Below the pieces are notes generated by a model that ran no database searches, was not told the origin of the DNA, and worked only from the letters and a program-made list of their open reading frames with translations. Source: Sedimentibacter sp. MB35-C1 (lineage in GTDB: Bacteria; Bacillota; Clostridia; Tissierellales; Sedimentibacteraceae). Taken from it: 64,000 bases of DNA. The position numbers and the translations under genes are program-made. Shown piece after piece: positions 1 through 7,425 of the stretch. The DNA is taken from assembly GCF_030913635.1 (NCBI RefSeq), contig NZ_CP133188.1:2170001-2234000 (forward strand), read 5' to 3'. Within the stretch, counting starts at the first letter, position 1. Each line of letters opens with the position of its first letter.

Positions 1-34
1 GCTCTTTCTAAAATAGTGTCACCAAAGAAAGAGC
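1..34. terminator. Inverted repeat at window start, possible terminator
   Basis: GCTCTTTCT (1-9) and AGAAAGAGC (26-34) are perfect complements around a 16-base loop. It lies just beyond the end of the minus-strand acetyltransferase gene, where a terminator would be expected. The U-tract on the minus strand would lie outside the window, so the call is tentative. Confidence 0.4.
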
Positions 35-79
35 TGTTACTAAAATATTTTAAGATTTTTTACAACTAGAAATAAATTA

Positions 80-592
80 TCAGCTTATTTTATACACATC
101 GCTGAATAATACATGCTTTATTTTGTGAAGTTCTTTATCTGATAAATTCTGCGGATAATGCATTAGCCTCAGTGCCGGTTTGATATCTGTTTTCCTCAGC
201 GGCGGTTGTACATATTCAATATTGCTTAACGTAAATCCCAAGCGTTTGTAAAATTCTATCCTGCGCTTTGCAATAGGAGTATTATTAGCTTCAACTTCTA
301 TAACAACCGGGCCTTTTACAGATTTTAAATAGTTGTGCATTATTTTAGTTCCCATTCCACTTCCCCTTAAATCAGGGGTTACACAAAAATGCTCAATGTA
401 ATGAACATACTTAAAAATCCATTCTGCAATAAATGCCTGTACTTCATTGTCTGAGCGAAGAGCCATGACCTTATAATTTTGTTTGTTAAACAAGTCAAGT
501 TCACCGTCAAAGCTACGATATTCCTCAGATGGAAAGGATTCCTGCATTAATCGGTATACATCGTAGAATTCTTTAGGTTTTACTATTTCCAT
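80..592 (-). CDS. GNAT family N-acetyltransferase
   Basis: A 170-residue protein with the acetyl-CoA binding motif A of GNAT enzymes, seen as RGSGMG at residues 76-81 directly after the hydrophobic strand FCVTPD. The C-terminal strand and helix (RIEFYKRLGFTLS) match the family motif B region. It should transfer an acetyl group from acetyl-CoA to an amine; the substrate cannot be read from the sequence. The ATG at 592 is preceded by an AGAGGTGAG ribosome binding site. It stands alone, with convergent or noncoding DNA on both sides, so context gives no hint of its role. Confidence 0.85.
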   Translation of the reverse strand: MEIVKPKEFYDVYRLMQESFPSEEYRSFDGELDLFNKQNYKVMALRSDNEVQAFIAEWIFKYVHYIEHFCVTPDLRGSGMGTKIMHNYLKSVKGPVVIEVEANNTPIAKRRIEFYKRLGFTLSNIEYVQPPLRKTDIKPALRLMHYPQNLSDKELHKIKHVLFSDVYKIS

Positions 593-1046
593 ACTTTCTC
601 ACCTCTTTCTCATTTAACTAATTGTCATTCAGATGAGGAGGTTGTTAAAAGCATTGCTTATTATGCTGTATTGAAAGAATTGATTTTAAATATTTGTTAT
701 ATAAAAGGATATGTGTATGCAATTACATTTGAAATGAAAATGTAACTAATTATAATTTTTATGGATTGTATTAAAGATTTACAAAGTGTAGTTCGGATTA
801 TCATTAGCAAGAACTGCATAAAGATTATAAATACAATTTTTAAATCGGTATTTTTAGAAAAAACCGGATATGAAATAATATTTATTAAGCTGAAAGCTTT
901 TGGCACGCTAAAATCGCACCTCTCATCTGACAACTATATCTATATATTAATATAAATTTTATCAATTGTCAATACAGGCAGCACATTTGGGACTTTCCAC
1001 TGCAAAAATAAAGTCCCATTATGTTTATGTGCCAAAAGCTTAAATT
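593..1046. other. Noncoding AT-rich region with nested inverted repeats
   Basis: No convincing gene. The short open frames on both strands lack ribosome binding sites and have AT-biased, low-complexity translations. The right part carries a perfect 13-base inverted repeat, AAGCTTTTGGCAC at 894-906 and GTGCCAAAAGCTT at 1029-1041. Nested within it are TGACAA (928-933)/TTGTCA (966-971) and a GGGACTTT...AAAGTCCC hairpin ending near 1018. The outer arms delimit a 148-base unit that could be a miniature element relic or the 3' end structure of the fluoride exporter mRNA. Confidence 0.5.
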
Positions 1047-2261
1047 TTATTTTATTTCATATATTTTTTGAAGTGAATAAATCGATAAATTTCCGTTGCA
1101 GGCATAAGCTACAGTGCACACTATAACAAAGTAAGGCAGATATTCATAGCCAAAGACTTCTGCACCAATTATCATTGGAGCAATCAGTGTGTTAGTAGCG
1201 CCGGCAAATACTGCGGAATATCCTAATGCTGCAGCGAAATACACTGGCACATTAAGTATAGAAGCTAAGACTACGCCAAGAGGTGCTCCTATGGAAAACA
1301 GTGGAGTAACCTCGCCGCCCTGAAAACCTGCAGCTAAAGTAACTACTGTAAATACTAGCTTCAATGCAAAGTCCCAAGCATATATGCCATTATCGAAGCT
1401 CATGGAAATCAAGTTTGTTCCAAGTCCAGAATATCTACCGTTCCATAATAACAGTGAAAAACAGCTCACTGCAACTCCAATAACGAAAATTCGTATAAGC
1501 GGATTTTTCATGCGATCGGCAAAAATCTCTTTAAGTTTATGTAAGTACATTGTAAATAGCCTACCAGTAATTCCAAAAGAAATTCCAAGCGCAATAAGCT
1601 TCAGCGCTAACAATAGTGAAAAAGTAACATTATCCGATAGCATAAAATAAAACTTTTCCAAGCCGCATATATTTGCAGTAAAGCTTGCAGTAAAAGAAGC
1701 TGCTAGCGCAGGAAGCATTGCTTTATTTTCCAAGACACCTGCCGTAAGCACCTCCACAGCAAAGAAAGCTGCTGCAATTGGTGTCCTAAACAGGCCTCCG
1801 AAACCTGCGGACATACCTACAATCAATAGTAATTTTCTATCAACATTGGTTAAAATTCGTCTGCCTGCTTCGTAAGATAGTGCTCCACCAACCTGTATGG
1901 CAACGCCTTCTCTTCCTGCACTTCCTCCGAACAAATGTGTAAGCCAGGTTCCTACGATGGAAAAGGGGATTAGCCTAAGAGGTATATTGTCACTTGTGCC
2001 ATGACCTGCCTCAAATATTAAGCTCATGCCCTTTGCGCTGTTTTTGCCGAATTCTTTGTAGCACCAAACAATTAAAATACCGATTATTCCTAGAAACGGA
2101 ATTAGTTGATAGGGGTGTTCCATCCTAACATTCGTAATCCATATGAGTATACGCCCAAATAAAGCATCAACCAAGCCTACAGCAATTCCCACAGGTATAG
2201 CAAATAGCGTAAGCAATACTATATCACTATAATCATTATAACTTTTTGGTGAAATTCTCAA
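1047..2261 (-). CDS. CLC-F type fluoride/proton antiporter
   Basis: A CLC-family membrane transporter of 404 residues. From the chosen start, the gating glutamate motif GREG lies at 116-119, putting the Glu at 118, within GGSAGREGVAIQ. The second signature GFQGGEVTPLF lies near 312-322. These forms (GREGV rather than GREGP, and QGGEVTP) are typical of the CLC-F clade, which exports fluoride in exchange for protons. A fluoride riboswitch directly upstream supports that substrate over chloride. The start is the TTG at 2261, because GGAGG at 2270-2274 sits 8 bases before it; the longer frame from TTG 2276 would contain this ribosome binding site inside the gene. Expression should rise when fluoride enters the cell. 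Confidence 0.92.
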   Translation of the reverse strand: MRISPKSYNDYSDIVLLTLFAIPVGIAVGLVDALFGRILIWITNVRMEHPYQLIPFLGIIGILIVWCYKEFGKNSAKGMSLIFEAGHGTSDNIPLRLIPFSIVGTWLTHLFGGSAGREGVAIQVGGALSYEAGRRILTNVDRKLLLIVGMSAGFGGLFRTPIAAAFFAVEVLTAGVLENKAMLPALAASFTASFTANICGLEKFYFMLSDNVTFSLLLALKLIALGISFGITGRLFTMYLHKLKEIFADRMKNPLIRIFVIGVAVSCFSLLLWNGRYSGLGTNLISMSFDNGIYAWDFALKLVFTVVTLAAGFQGGEVTPLFSIGAPLGVVLASILNVPVYFAAALGYSAVFAGATNTLIAPMIIGAEVFGYEYLPYFVIVCTVAYACNGNLSIYSLQKIYEIK

Positions 2262-2321
2262 TTTAATGTCCTCCAATTATGTTTTATTGTACAGATGTGT
2301 TCCAATTATTTTAAATAAATT

Positions 2322-2364
2322 AAAAACAAAAACTGATGCATCTGTAAAATTACAGAAGTCATCA
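2322..2364 (-). terminator. Riboswitch-controlled intrinsic terminator
   Basis: On the minus strand the riboswitch's CTGATGA segment is reused in a hairpin: CTGATG...TCTGTAA pairs with TTACAGA...CATCAG (2333-2364), followed by TTTTTGTTTTT (2322-2332). The terminator and the aptamer share sequence, so they should be mutually exclusive. This is the usual fluoride ON-switch arrangement. Confidence 0.88.
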
Positions 2365-2410
2365 GCTTAAAAGCGGTTCAGGTTAAAACCTTGGGAGAAC
2401 ATCATTCCCA
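2351..2410 (-). promoter_or_regulatory. Fluoride riboswitch (crcB motif)
   Basis: Read on the minus strand, the region contains GGGAATGATGTTCTCCC, then GGTTTTAACC, AACCGC, a short GCTTTTAAGC stem, and GCTGATGACTTCTGT. These match the ordered conserved blocks of the crcB (fluoride) aptamer: the GATG..GTTC stem, the TTAACC linker, and CCGC...GCTGATGA. It sits between a good promoter and the CLC-F gene and overlaps a terminator hairpin, so fluoride should switch transcription on. Confidence 0.95.
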
Positions 2411-2443
2411 GCATAAACATAGTAATAGAATTTCATAAAATTT

Positions 2444-2472
2444 ATTATACATTCCTATAAATTATCTTTCAA
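2444..2472 (-). promoter_or_regulatory. Sigma-A promoter for the fluoride riboswitch transcript
   Basis: On the minus strand, TTGAAA (2467-2472) and TATAAT (2444-2449) are separated by exactly 17 bases. The inferred start near 2437 leaves the whole aptamer in the leader. Confidence 0.85.
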
Positions 2473-2531
2473 CTGTAAATATATGGATATAAAAAGACGA
2501 ATAAGCTTTTAGATTATTGTAGAAATACAAA

Positions 2532-2560
2532 TTGGTATTAAATCTATTATTAAGTATAAT
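2532..2560 (+). promoter_or_regulatory. Predicted promoter for the TudS-like gene
   Basis: TTGGTA (2532-2537), 17 bases, TATAAT (2555-2560), about 95 bases ahead of the start codon. AT richness makes chance matches possible. Confidence 0.5.
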
Positions 2561-2654
2561 TTTATTTTATATTAAATAAGTTAATTAAAATTAAAGGTTA
2601 TTGGACAAGGGAGTGTGTCAATGTGTATAATATGTAAAGGTTTACAGAAAACAA

Positions 2655-3227
2655 ATGAAAGCTGGTGTGCTATTGAAAAGGGACAAGAAAATAGTGCTTG
2701 TGTCACACTGTATATTAAATGTTAATGCTAAGGTTTATGGTATTGCTACGGAATCTGCCGGATGCAGTAAAATAGTTTCCGAGCTTTTGAATAAAGGGTA
2801 TGGAATTATACAGCTACCTTGCGTTGAGCAAAGCTGTTTTGGAATTAGACGTTGGGGACAGGTAAAGGAACAGATGAATTTTCCGGGATTTAGGTCAAAA
2901 TGTTATGAACTGCTGAATCCTGTTATTGAGCAGGTATCAGATTTTTATAATAACGGATATAACATAGCCGCAGTAATTGGCTTGGATGGAAGTCCTGCAT
3001 GTGGCGTTAACTATACCTGTACTGGTAATTGGGGCGGTGAAATAGGAGATGGATATGGTTTGCAATCCAAAATTCGTTCTTTGGATAAGCTGCCGGAATA
3101 TGGTGTCATGATGGAAGTGCTGGCTGAAATGTTAGATGACGCCGGAATAGTTACAAAATTTCTGTCAGTAGACGAAAGCAACCCTGAAGCATCTTTACAG
3201 AATCTTATTTCTGAATTAATAGAATAA
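2655..3227 (+). CDS. TudS-related putative desulfidase
   Basis: A 190-residue protein with the cysteine pattern of the DUF523/TudS thiouracil desulfidase superfamily: Cys in SHCILN, LPCVEQSCFG, and DGSPACGVNYTC. In characterised TudS enzymes three cysteines hold a catalytic [4Fe-4S] cluster that removes sulfur from thiolated bases; whether this divergent subfamily does the same is inference. The in-frame region upstream is closed by a stop at 2628, so ATG 2655 is the first usual start. Its ribosome binding site is weak (AAAGG 14 bases upstream). A hairpin follows the stop codon. Confidence 0.75.
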   Translation: MKAGVLLKRDKKIVLVSHCILNVNAKVYGIATESAGCSKIVSELLNKGYGIIQLPCVEQSCFGIRRWGQVKEQMNFPGFRSKCYELLNPVIEQVSDFYNNGYNIAAVIGLDGSPACGVNYTCTGNWGGEIGDGYGLQSKIRSLDKLPEYGVMMEVLAEMLDDAGIVTKFLSVDESNPEASLQNLISELIE

Positions 3228-3255
3228 TTTTAAAACCTCAGAGGTTTTAATTATT
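3228..3255 (+). terminator. Terminator after the TudS-like gene
   Basis: TTAAAACCTC and GAGGTTTTAA form a tight palindrome directly after the stop codon, followed by TTATT. The U-tract is short, so read-through into the ABC transporter genes is plausible. Confidence 0.55.
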
Positions 3256-3282
3256 ATAAAATAACACTAGGAGAGGCATAAA

Positions 3283-4133
3283 GTGAAAAAAACATTTAAA
3301 CTTTTTTAACAGTTATGGTAATTGTGTTGTCTTTATTTGCGCTGACAGCTTGTGGCACAGATGCAAAAAATGAAGTAAACAATGAAGTAAACAATGATTT
3401 GGAAAATAATGAGGCGGCTGATACTTCACTGCAGTCGATAATCGACAGCAAGGTTTTGCGTGTCGGAATGTGTCCGGAATATCCACCCTTTGAAAGCATA
3501 AACGAAAATAATGAAATTGTAGGTTTTGATCCGAGCCTTGCAGCTGCAATTGCGGATGAAATAGGGGTTAAGGCTGAATTTGTTAATACTCCATGGGAAG
3601 GATTAATTGCAGGAGTAAACAATGGAGATTTTGACATTATAATGTCAGCCATGTCACCGGAAGAAGCAACCTCTGCAACGGATGCGGTTGAACTTAGTGA
3701 TAATTACTATACACTGGCTGATGTAATAGTAGTTAAGTCCGAAAATGATGAAATTAATAGTAAGGAAGATCTGGCAGGTAAAATAATTGGAATTCAAGAC
3801 GCGTCATCTGCGGCGCAGGCAGCTGAAAAATTACCTGAAATGGGTATTGAAGTGGCTGAAATTAAGCATTACAACAGAAATGCAGATGCCTATGCAGAGC
3901 TTGTAAACGGTAGAATAGACGCAATTGTAGTCGGCGTAACTTATGCTAATGAGCAGGCTAAAAATAATCCGGAGTTCAAGGTCGTGAATGATCCGATTCA
4001 GGAGATTGGTATAGCAGTTGTGGCTAAAGATGGATCAGAGGCATTGATTGAAAAGATAGAAGAAGTTATAAGTAAATTAAAAGAAAACGGAACATATGAC
4101 AATATAGCTGTAGAGTGGCTTGCTGTTGAGTAA
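3283..4133 (+). CDS. Amino acid ABC transporter substrate-binding lipoprotein (frameshifted signal peptide)
   Basis: Extracellular solute-binding protein of family 3, which captures polar amino acids for the permease and ATPase encoded next. The mature part carries the family's N-terminal block (LRVGMCPEYPPFE) and a lipobox LTAC followed by Gly. The natural start is GTG 3283, preceded by AGGAGAGG, but that frame stops after 8 codons. Adding one T to the six-T run at 3302-3307 gives a perfect signal peptide, MKKTFKLFLTVMVIVL, running into LFALTACG. So one base appears to be missing: a sequencing error, a real null mutation, or a slippage-corrected frame. ATG 3315 in the downstream frame has no ribosome binding site and would lose the basic N-terminus. 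Confidence 0.85.
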
Positions 4134-4148
4134 TATAACGTGAATTTT

Positions 4149-4185
4149 ATAAGCTAACTGCTTAAGCAGTTGGCTTATAGTTTTT
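4149..4185 (+). terminator. Intergenic hairpin between binding protein and permease
   Basis: ATAAGCTAACTGC and GCAGTTGGCTTAT form a 13-base stem (one G-U pair) with a TTAA loop, then GTTTTTAA. It probably acts as a leaky terminator or mRNA stabiliser that keeps the binding protein more abundant than the permease and ATPase. Confidence 0.65.
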
Positions 4186-4196
4186 AAGGAGTTTAT

Positions 4197-4865
4197 ATGC
4201 GAAATTTAGATTTTACGGTGATAAAACCTTTTGTGCATCTGTTACCTTCTGCTGTTGCCATTACATTGAAGGTTGGCATAGGTGCATTTTTTTTGACATT
4301 GATAATAGCCATAGTTGTGGGAAGCATGCGAACTAGAAAGTTGTACAAGCCTATTCGCTTTCTGCTGGCGGCATACGTTGAATTTTTTAGGGGAACTCCA
4401 TTACTTATACAGCTTTTTGTTGTATATTACGGTCTGCCGTCTTTTGGAATAAAAATAGGAACTATTCCTGCTTCGATTCTCACCATGGGGCTAAACAGCG
4501 GCGCATACTTATCCGAGGTGGTCAGGGCATCAATTCTGTCAATCGACAAAGGACAGTACGAAGCGGCAGCAATGCTTGGGTACAGCAATATTCAAACTAC
4601 GGTTCACATTATTCTGCCGCAGGCACTTAGAATAGCAGTACCATCATTTATGAACGGTTTTTCATCAATAATAAAGGAAACTTCAATTACGTCAGTGCTG
4701 CCTATTGTTGAGCTTACAAAGCTGGGGAATCAAATCTATGCAAAAACATACCATCCTTTTGAAATATATATTACTATGGCAGTTATTTATTTTGCTATGA
4801 CTTATTTTGTAACCTTTTTTGCTAAATGGCTGGAAAGGAGGTTGTCAGTATGGGTAAAAAAATAA
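4197..4865 (+). CDS. Amino acid ABC transporter permease
   Basis: A 222-residue inner-membrane permease of the HisM/GlnP type with about five hydrophobic segments. The EAA loop that contacts the ATPase is clear: EAAAMLGYSNIQTTVHI followed by ILPQALRIAVPS near residues 122-148. AAGGAG precedes ATG 4197. It overlaps the start of the ATPase gene by 16 bases, so the two are translationally coupled. The exact amino acid carried is not evident. Confidence 0.93.
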   Translation: MRNLDFTVIKPFVHLLPSAVAITLKVGIGAFFLTLIIAIVVGSMRTRKLYKPIRFLLAAYVEFFRGTPLLIQLFVVYYGLPSFGIKIGTIPASILTMGLNSGAYLSEVVRASILSIDKGQYEAAAMLGYSNIQTTVHIILPQALRIAVPSFMNGFSSIIKETSITSVLPIVELTKLGNQIYAKTYHPFEIYITMAVIYFAMTYFVTFFAKWLERRLSVWVKK

Positions 4866-5584
4866 TAGAAGTTGGTAATTTATCTAAGAGTTACGGAGAT
4901 ACGCAGGTTCTTAAATCATTGAACATGCAGATTGAAACAGGTGAGGTTGTGGCAATAATAGGGTCAAGCGGCAGCGGTAAAAGTACATTAGTGCGTTGTA
5001 TCGCAGGATTGGAAAAGATTGACGGAGGGGAAATCCTGCTTGGAGGGCAAAGAATAAGCGGAACAAAAAGCACCAACGGTAAAGTAGGAATGGTCTTTCA
5101 GAATTTTAATCTGTTTCCTCACTACAGGGTTGGTGAAAATGTGAGTATGCCTCTTAAAACTGTTTTAAAGTACAGTAATGCGGAAGCGGAAGAAAAAAGC
5201 AGAATGATGCTTGACAGAGTACACATGTTAGATAAGCTTAAGCAGTATCCCAATAATTTATCAGGGGGTCAGCAGCAAAGAGTTGCAATTGCCAGGGCAT
5301 TAGCATTAGGACCAGAAGTCATGATTTTCGATGAACCTACTTCGTCATTGGATCCGGAACTTTCGCATGAAGTTTTTGAGACAATAAGCGATTTAGCAAA
5401 GGAAGGGCAGACAATGCTTATTGTAACGCATCAAATTAATGCAGTCAGACGTTTTGCAACAAGAATAGTGTTTTTGAGTAAGGGTAAAATTGAAGTGGAG
5501 GGAACGCCGGACTATATTTTCAACCAATCAGAAAACTATGATTTAAAGCATTTTCTTAAGCAGGTTTCTTTTGAGGATATATAG
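4850..5584 (+). CDS. Amino acid ABC transporter ATP-binding protein
   Basis: The ATPase of the polar amino acid importer. It shows Walker A (GSSGSGKST), the Q-loop (MVFQNFNLFPH), the ABC signature (LSGGQQQR), Walker B (VMIFDEPTS) and the switch His (IVTHQ). The start is ATG 4850, which has AAAGGAGG at 4833-4840; the longer frame from 4826 would include this ribosome binding site. It overlaps the permease gene and is followed by a strong terminator, closing the operon. Confidence 0.94.
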   Translation: MGKKIIEVGNLSKSYGDTQVLKSLNMQIETGEVVAIIGSSGSGKSTLVRCIAGLEKIDGGEILLGGQRISGTKSTNGKVGMVFQNFNLFPHYRVGENVSMPLKTVLKYSNAEAEEKSRMMLDRVHMLDKLKQYPNNLSGGQQQRVAIARALALGPEVMIFDEPTSSLDPELSHEVFETISDLAKEGQTMLIVTHQINAVRRFATRIVFLSKGKIEVEGTPDYIFNQSENYDLKHFLKQVSFEDI

Positions 5585-5596
5585 TATTAAAATGAA

Positions 5597-5633
5597 AAAC
5601 CGGTTTTAACCTTTTGAGGCTAAACCGGTTTAT
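5597..5633 (+). terminator. Terminator of the amino acid ABC operon
   Basis: AAACCGGTTTTAACC pairs with GGCTAAACCGGTTT around a short loop. The core AAACCGGTTT repeats perfectly, and the hairpin follows the stop codon by about 13 bases. Confidence 0.75.
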
Positions 5634-5786
5634 TCCTGCAGCAAATTTTTATTAAGTAAAGTTAAAAAAATAAAGTACTATTTTTAGCATAAACATGATA
5701 TTATTTTCAGAGTAAGTTCAGTAGTTCATACAGGACGTAAATATGGTTGGAAAATACCGTTATTAATATATATGGAGGAGAATATC

Positions 5787-6326
5787 GTGAATACTTACAA
5801 CATTGAAGTTTCGGGAGTAAAAAGGGAACTTAACATAGTTCAAATAAATGATAAATTAAGTATAGCCAGTTTTGTTATTTTGGGCGATACAGAAGTAGTG
5901 TGCGCCGCAGCTAAGGATATAGTAAAAAAGCTGCCTCCGGTTGATTATCTTGTGACAGCCGAAGCTAAAGGGATTCCTTTAACGTTTGAAATATCAAGAT
6001 TATTAAATATGAAAAAATACATCGTAGTGCGTAAGAGCGTAAAGCCTTATATGAACGAGCCCATTATTGACGAAGTAGTTTCTATAACAACCCAGAAAAA
6101 GCAGGAGCTGGTATTAGATGAAAAAGACGCTGCTGAAATAAAAGGCAAAAGGGTTGCAATAATAGATGATGTTATCAGTACTGGGGAATCAATAGCAGCA
6201 ATTGAAAGGCTAGTTAATTCCGTAGGTGGTATTGTAACGGCGAAAGCGGCCATACTTGCGGAAGGAGATGCCTCAAAGCGAGATGATATTGTTTTTTTGG
6301 AGGCGTTGCCTGTTTTTAATAGATGA
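5787..6326 (+). CDS. Adenine phosphoribosyltransferase-like protein
   Basis: A type I phosphoribosyltransferase of about 179 residues. The PRPP-binding motif VAIIDDVISTGES is intact, and the VTAEAKGIPL and VVRKSVKPYM segments match the Apt family, which converts a purine base and PRPP to a nucleotide. The first ATG (5772) is probably not the start. GGAGGAG at 5774-5780 lies 6 bases before GTG 5787, so translation should begin there (MNTYNIEVSG). It is divergent enough from standard Apt that base specificity is uncertain. No purine riboswitch is visible upstream. Confidence 0.8.
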   Translation: MNTYNIEVSGVKRELNIVQINDKLSIASFVILGDTEVVCAAAKDIVKKLPPVDYLVTAEAKGIPLTFEISRLLNMKKYIVVRKSVKPYMNEPIIDEVVSITTQKKQELVLDEKDAAEIKGKRVAIIDDVISTGESIAAIERLVNSVGGIVTAKAAILAEGDASKRDDIVFLEALPVFNR

Positions 6327-6379
6327 TTAATATTGACCAGCCTTTCGATGGGAAATAAGCACGAGAGGCCGGCTGATAT

Positions 6380-6712
6380 TTAGCTAGTTTTTCCGATAAT
6401 AAGATTTACTTTTGCAGAAAATTCTTCCCATTCCTTTTTTTTATTGTACAAATAAATTCTGCCTTTCTTCGTTATTTTATAGTATCTTCTTATTCGTTTG
6501 TTTTCCATGGCATAGATTGAGGATTTTATTAGTTCCTCATTTTCCATGGCATGCAAAATAGGATATAGGGTTCCTTCCTTCAGAACAAACGTACCGTAGG
6601 ATTTAGCTTCAAGTTCTCTGATAATTTCATATCCATATCTGCTTCCAGATTCTATAATTGCCAGAACGAGCATTCTGGTATTGCCTCTTATGAGGCTGTT
6701 GTCTATTTTCAT
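6380..6712 (-). CDS. PadR family transcriptional regulator
   Basis: A winged-helix repressor of about 110 residues. The PadR N-terminal domain is recognisable: LVLAIIESGSRYGYEI, then FVLKEGTLYPILHAME, then RRYYKITKKG. These proteins usually repress efflux or stress genes and themselves, and release DNA when a small molecule binds. The start is ATG 6712, because GGAGGA lies at 6719-6724; the longer frame to 6757 has no ribosome binding site. A large dyad of PadR type lies directly upstream, suggesting autorepression. No obvious efflux target sits beside it; the divergent neighbour is the hydrogenase operon. Confidence 0.9.
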   Translation of the reverse strand: MKIDNSLIRGNTRMLVLAIIESGSRYGYEIIRELEAKSYGTFVLKEGTLYPILHAMENEELIKSSIYAMENKRIRRYYKITKKGRIYLYNKKKEWEEFSAKVNLIIGKTS

Positions 6713-6725
6713 AAAGTATCCTCCA

Positions 6726-6772
6726 ATACATATGTAATCTATGCTTACATAATACATAGTTTACATATGTAT
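6726..6772. promoter_or_regulatory. PadR operator dyad
   Basis: ATACATATGTAATCTATG (6726-6743) and CATAGTTTACATATGTAT (6755-6772) are inverted copies matching at 17 of 18 positions around an 11-base spacer. Each arm carries ATGT/ACAT elements typical of PadR operators. It abuts the ribosome binding site of the padR gene, so it probably overlaps the promoter or leader and mediates autoregulation. Confidence 0.72.
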
Positions 6773-6948
6773 GTCAATAGACTAAATATACTTTGTTTCT
6801 GTAGAAAACGTATTCTAACTTTATTAACTTACAATAATCACTATGATTAGTTTGATTTTAATCGTTACCATTATTTTGCTTGAATTCCAAACGTTATTTT
6901 GATATATTTTTATCAAACATATTTAGCTATTTTAAAGGGGAGAATCAT

Positions 6949-7425
6949 ATGAATGAAAAAACAAGAGAATTCATTGATGGTGTTTTAACAAAGTATTGCT
7001 GTGATAAAAAAGAAATCATCAACATTATTCAAGAGGTTCAAAATGAATATAATTATTTGCCTGAGGATGTGCTGGTTTATATAGCGAAAAATCTAGATGT
7101 AAGCCAATCTAAAGTCTATGGTGTTGCTACATTTTATGAAAATTTCTCTCTTGATGCAAAGGGTAAAAACATTATTAAAATTTGTGACGGAACGGCATGC
7201 CATGTCAGAAAATCTGTTCCTATCTTGAATGCGGTGAACAAAGAATTGGGATTATCTGAAAAAAAGAAAACGACGGATGATATGATGTTTACGGTTGAAA
7301 CTGTATCCTGTCTTGGAGCCTGCGGCCTTGCACCGGTAATGACAGTTAATGGTAACGTACATCCAAAAATGACGCCGGAATCAGCGGTAGAACTGATCAG
7401 AAACATTAGAAAGGGGAGTTTGTAA
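6949..7425 (+). CDS. [FeFe] hydrogenase NuoE-like subunit
   Basis: A thioredoxin-fold [2Fe-2S] subunit of about 158 residues, homologous to NuoE and to the small subunit of trimeric NAD(P)-linked hydrogenases. The four cluster ligands are visible as CDGTAC and CLGAC in the C-terminal half. The N-terminal helices (IINIIQEVQNEYNYLPEDVL) match the family. The start is ATG 6949 with AAAGGGGAG upstream; the longer frame from TTG 6880 is unsupported. The next gene begins directly after its stop codon, so the three hydrogenase genes form one operon. Confidence 0.92.
   Translation: MNEKTREFIDGVLTKYCCDKKEIINIIQEVQNEYNYLPEDVLVYIAKNLDVSQSKVYGVATFYENFSLDAKGKNIIKICDGTACHVRKSVPILNAVNKELGLSEKKKTTDDMMFTVETVSCLGACGLAPVMTVNGNVHPKMTPESAVELIRNIRKGSL

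Noticed and set aside
697-955. Overlapping open frames of 64 and 78 codons on opposite strands
   Set aside because: No ribosome binding sites, low-complexity Ile/Phe/Lys-rich translations typical of AT-rich noncoding DNA.
5641-5786. Possible purine riboswitch before the phosphoribosyltransferase gene
   Set aside because: The conserved purine aptamer loops (TATA...TTCTACC and the GTTT-flanked helices) are not present and no terminator precedes the start codon.
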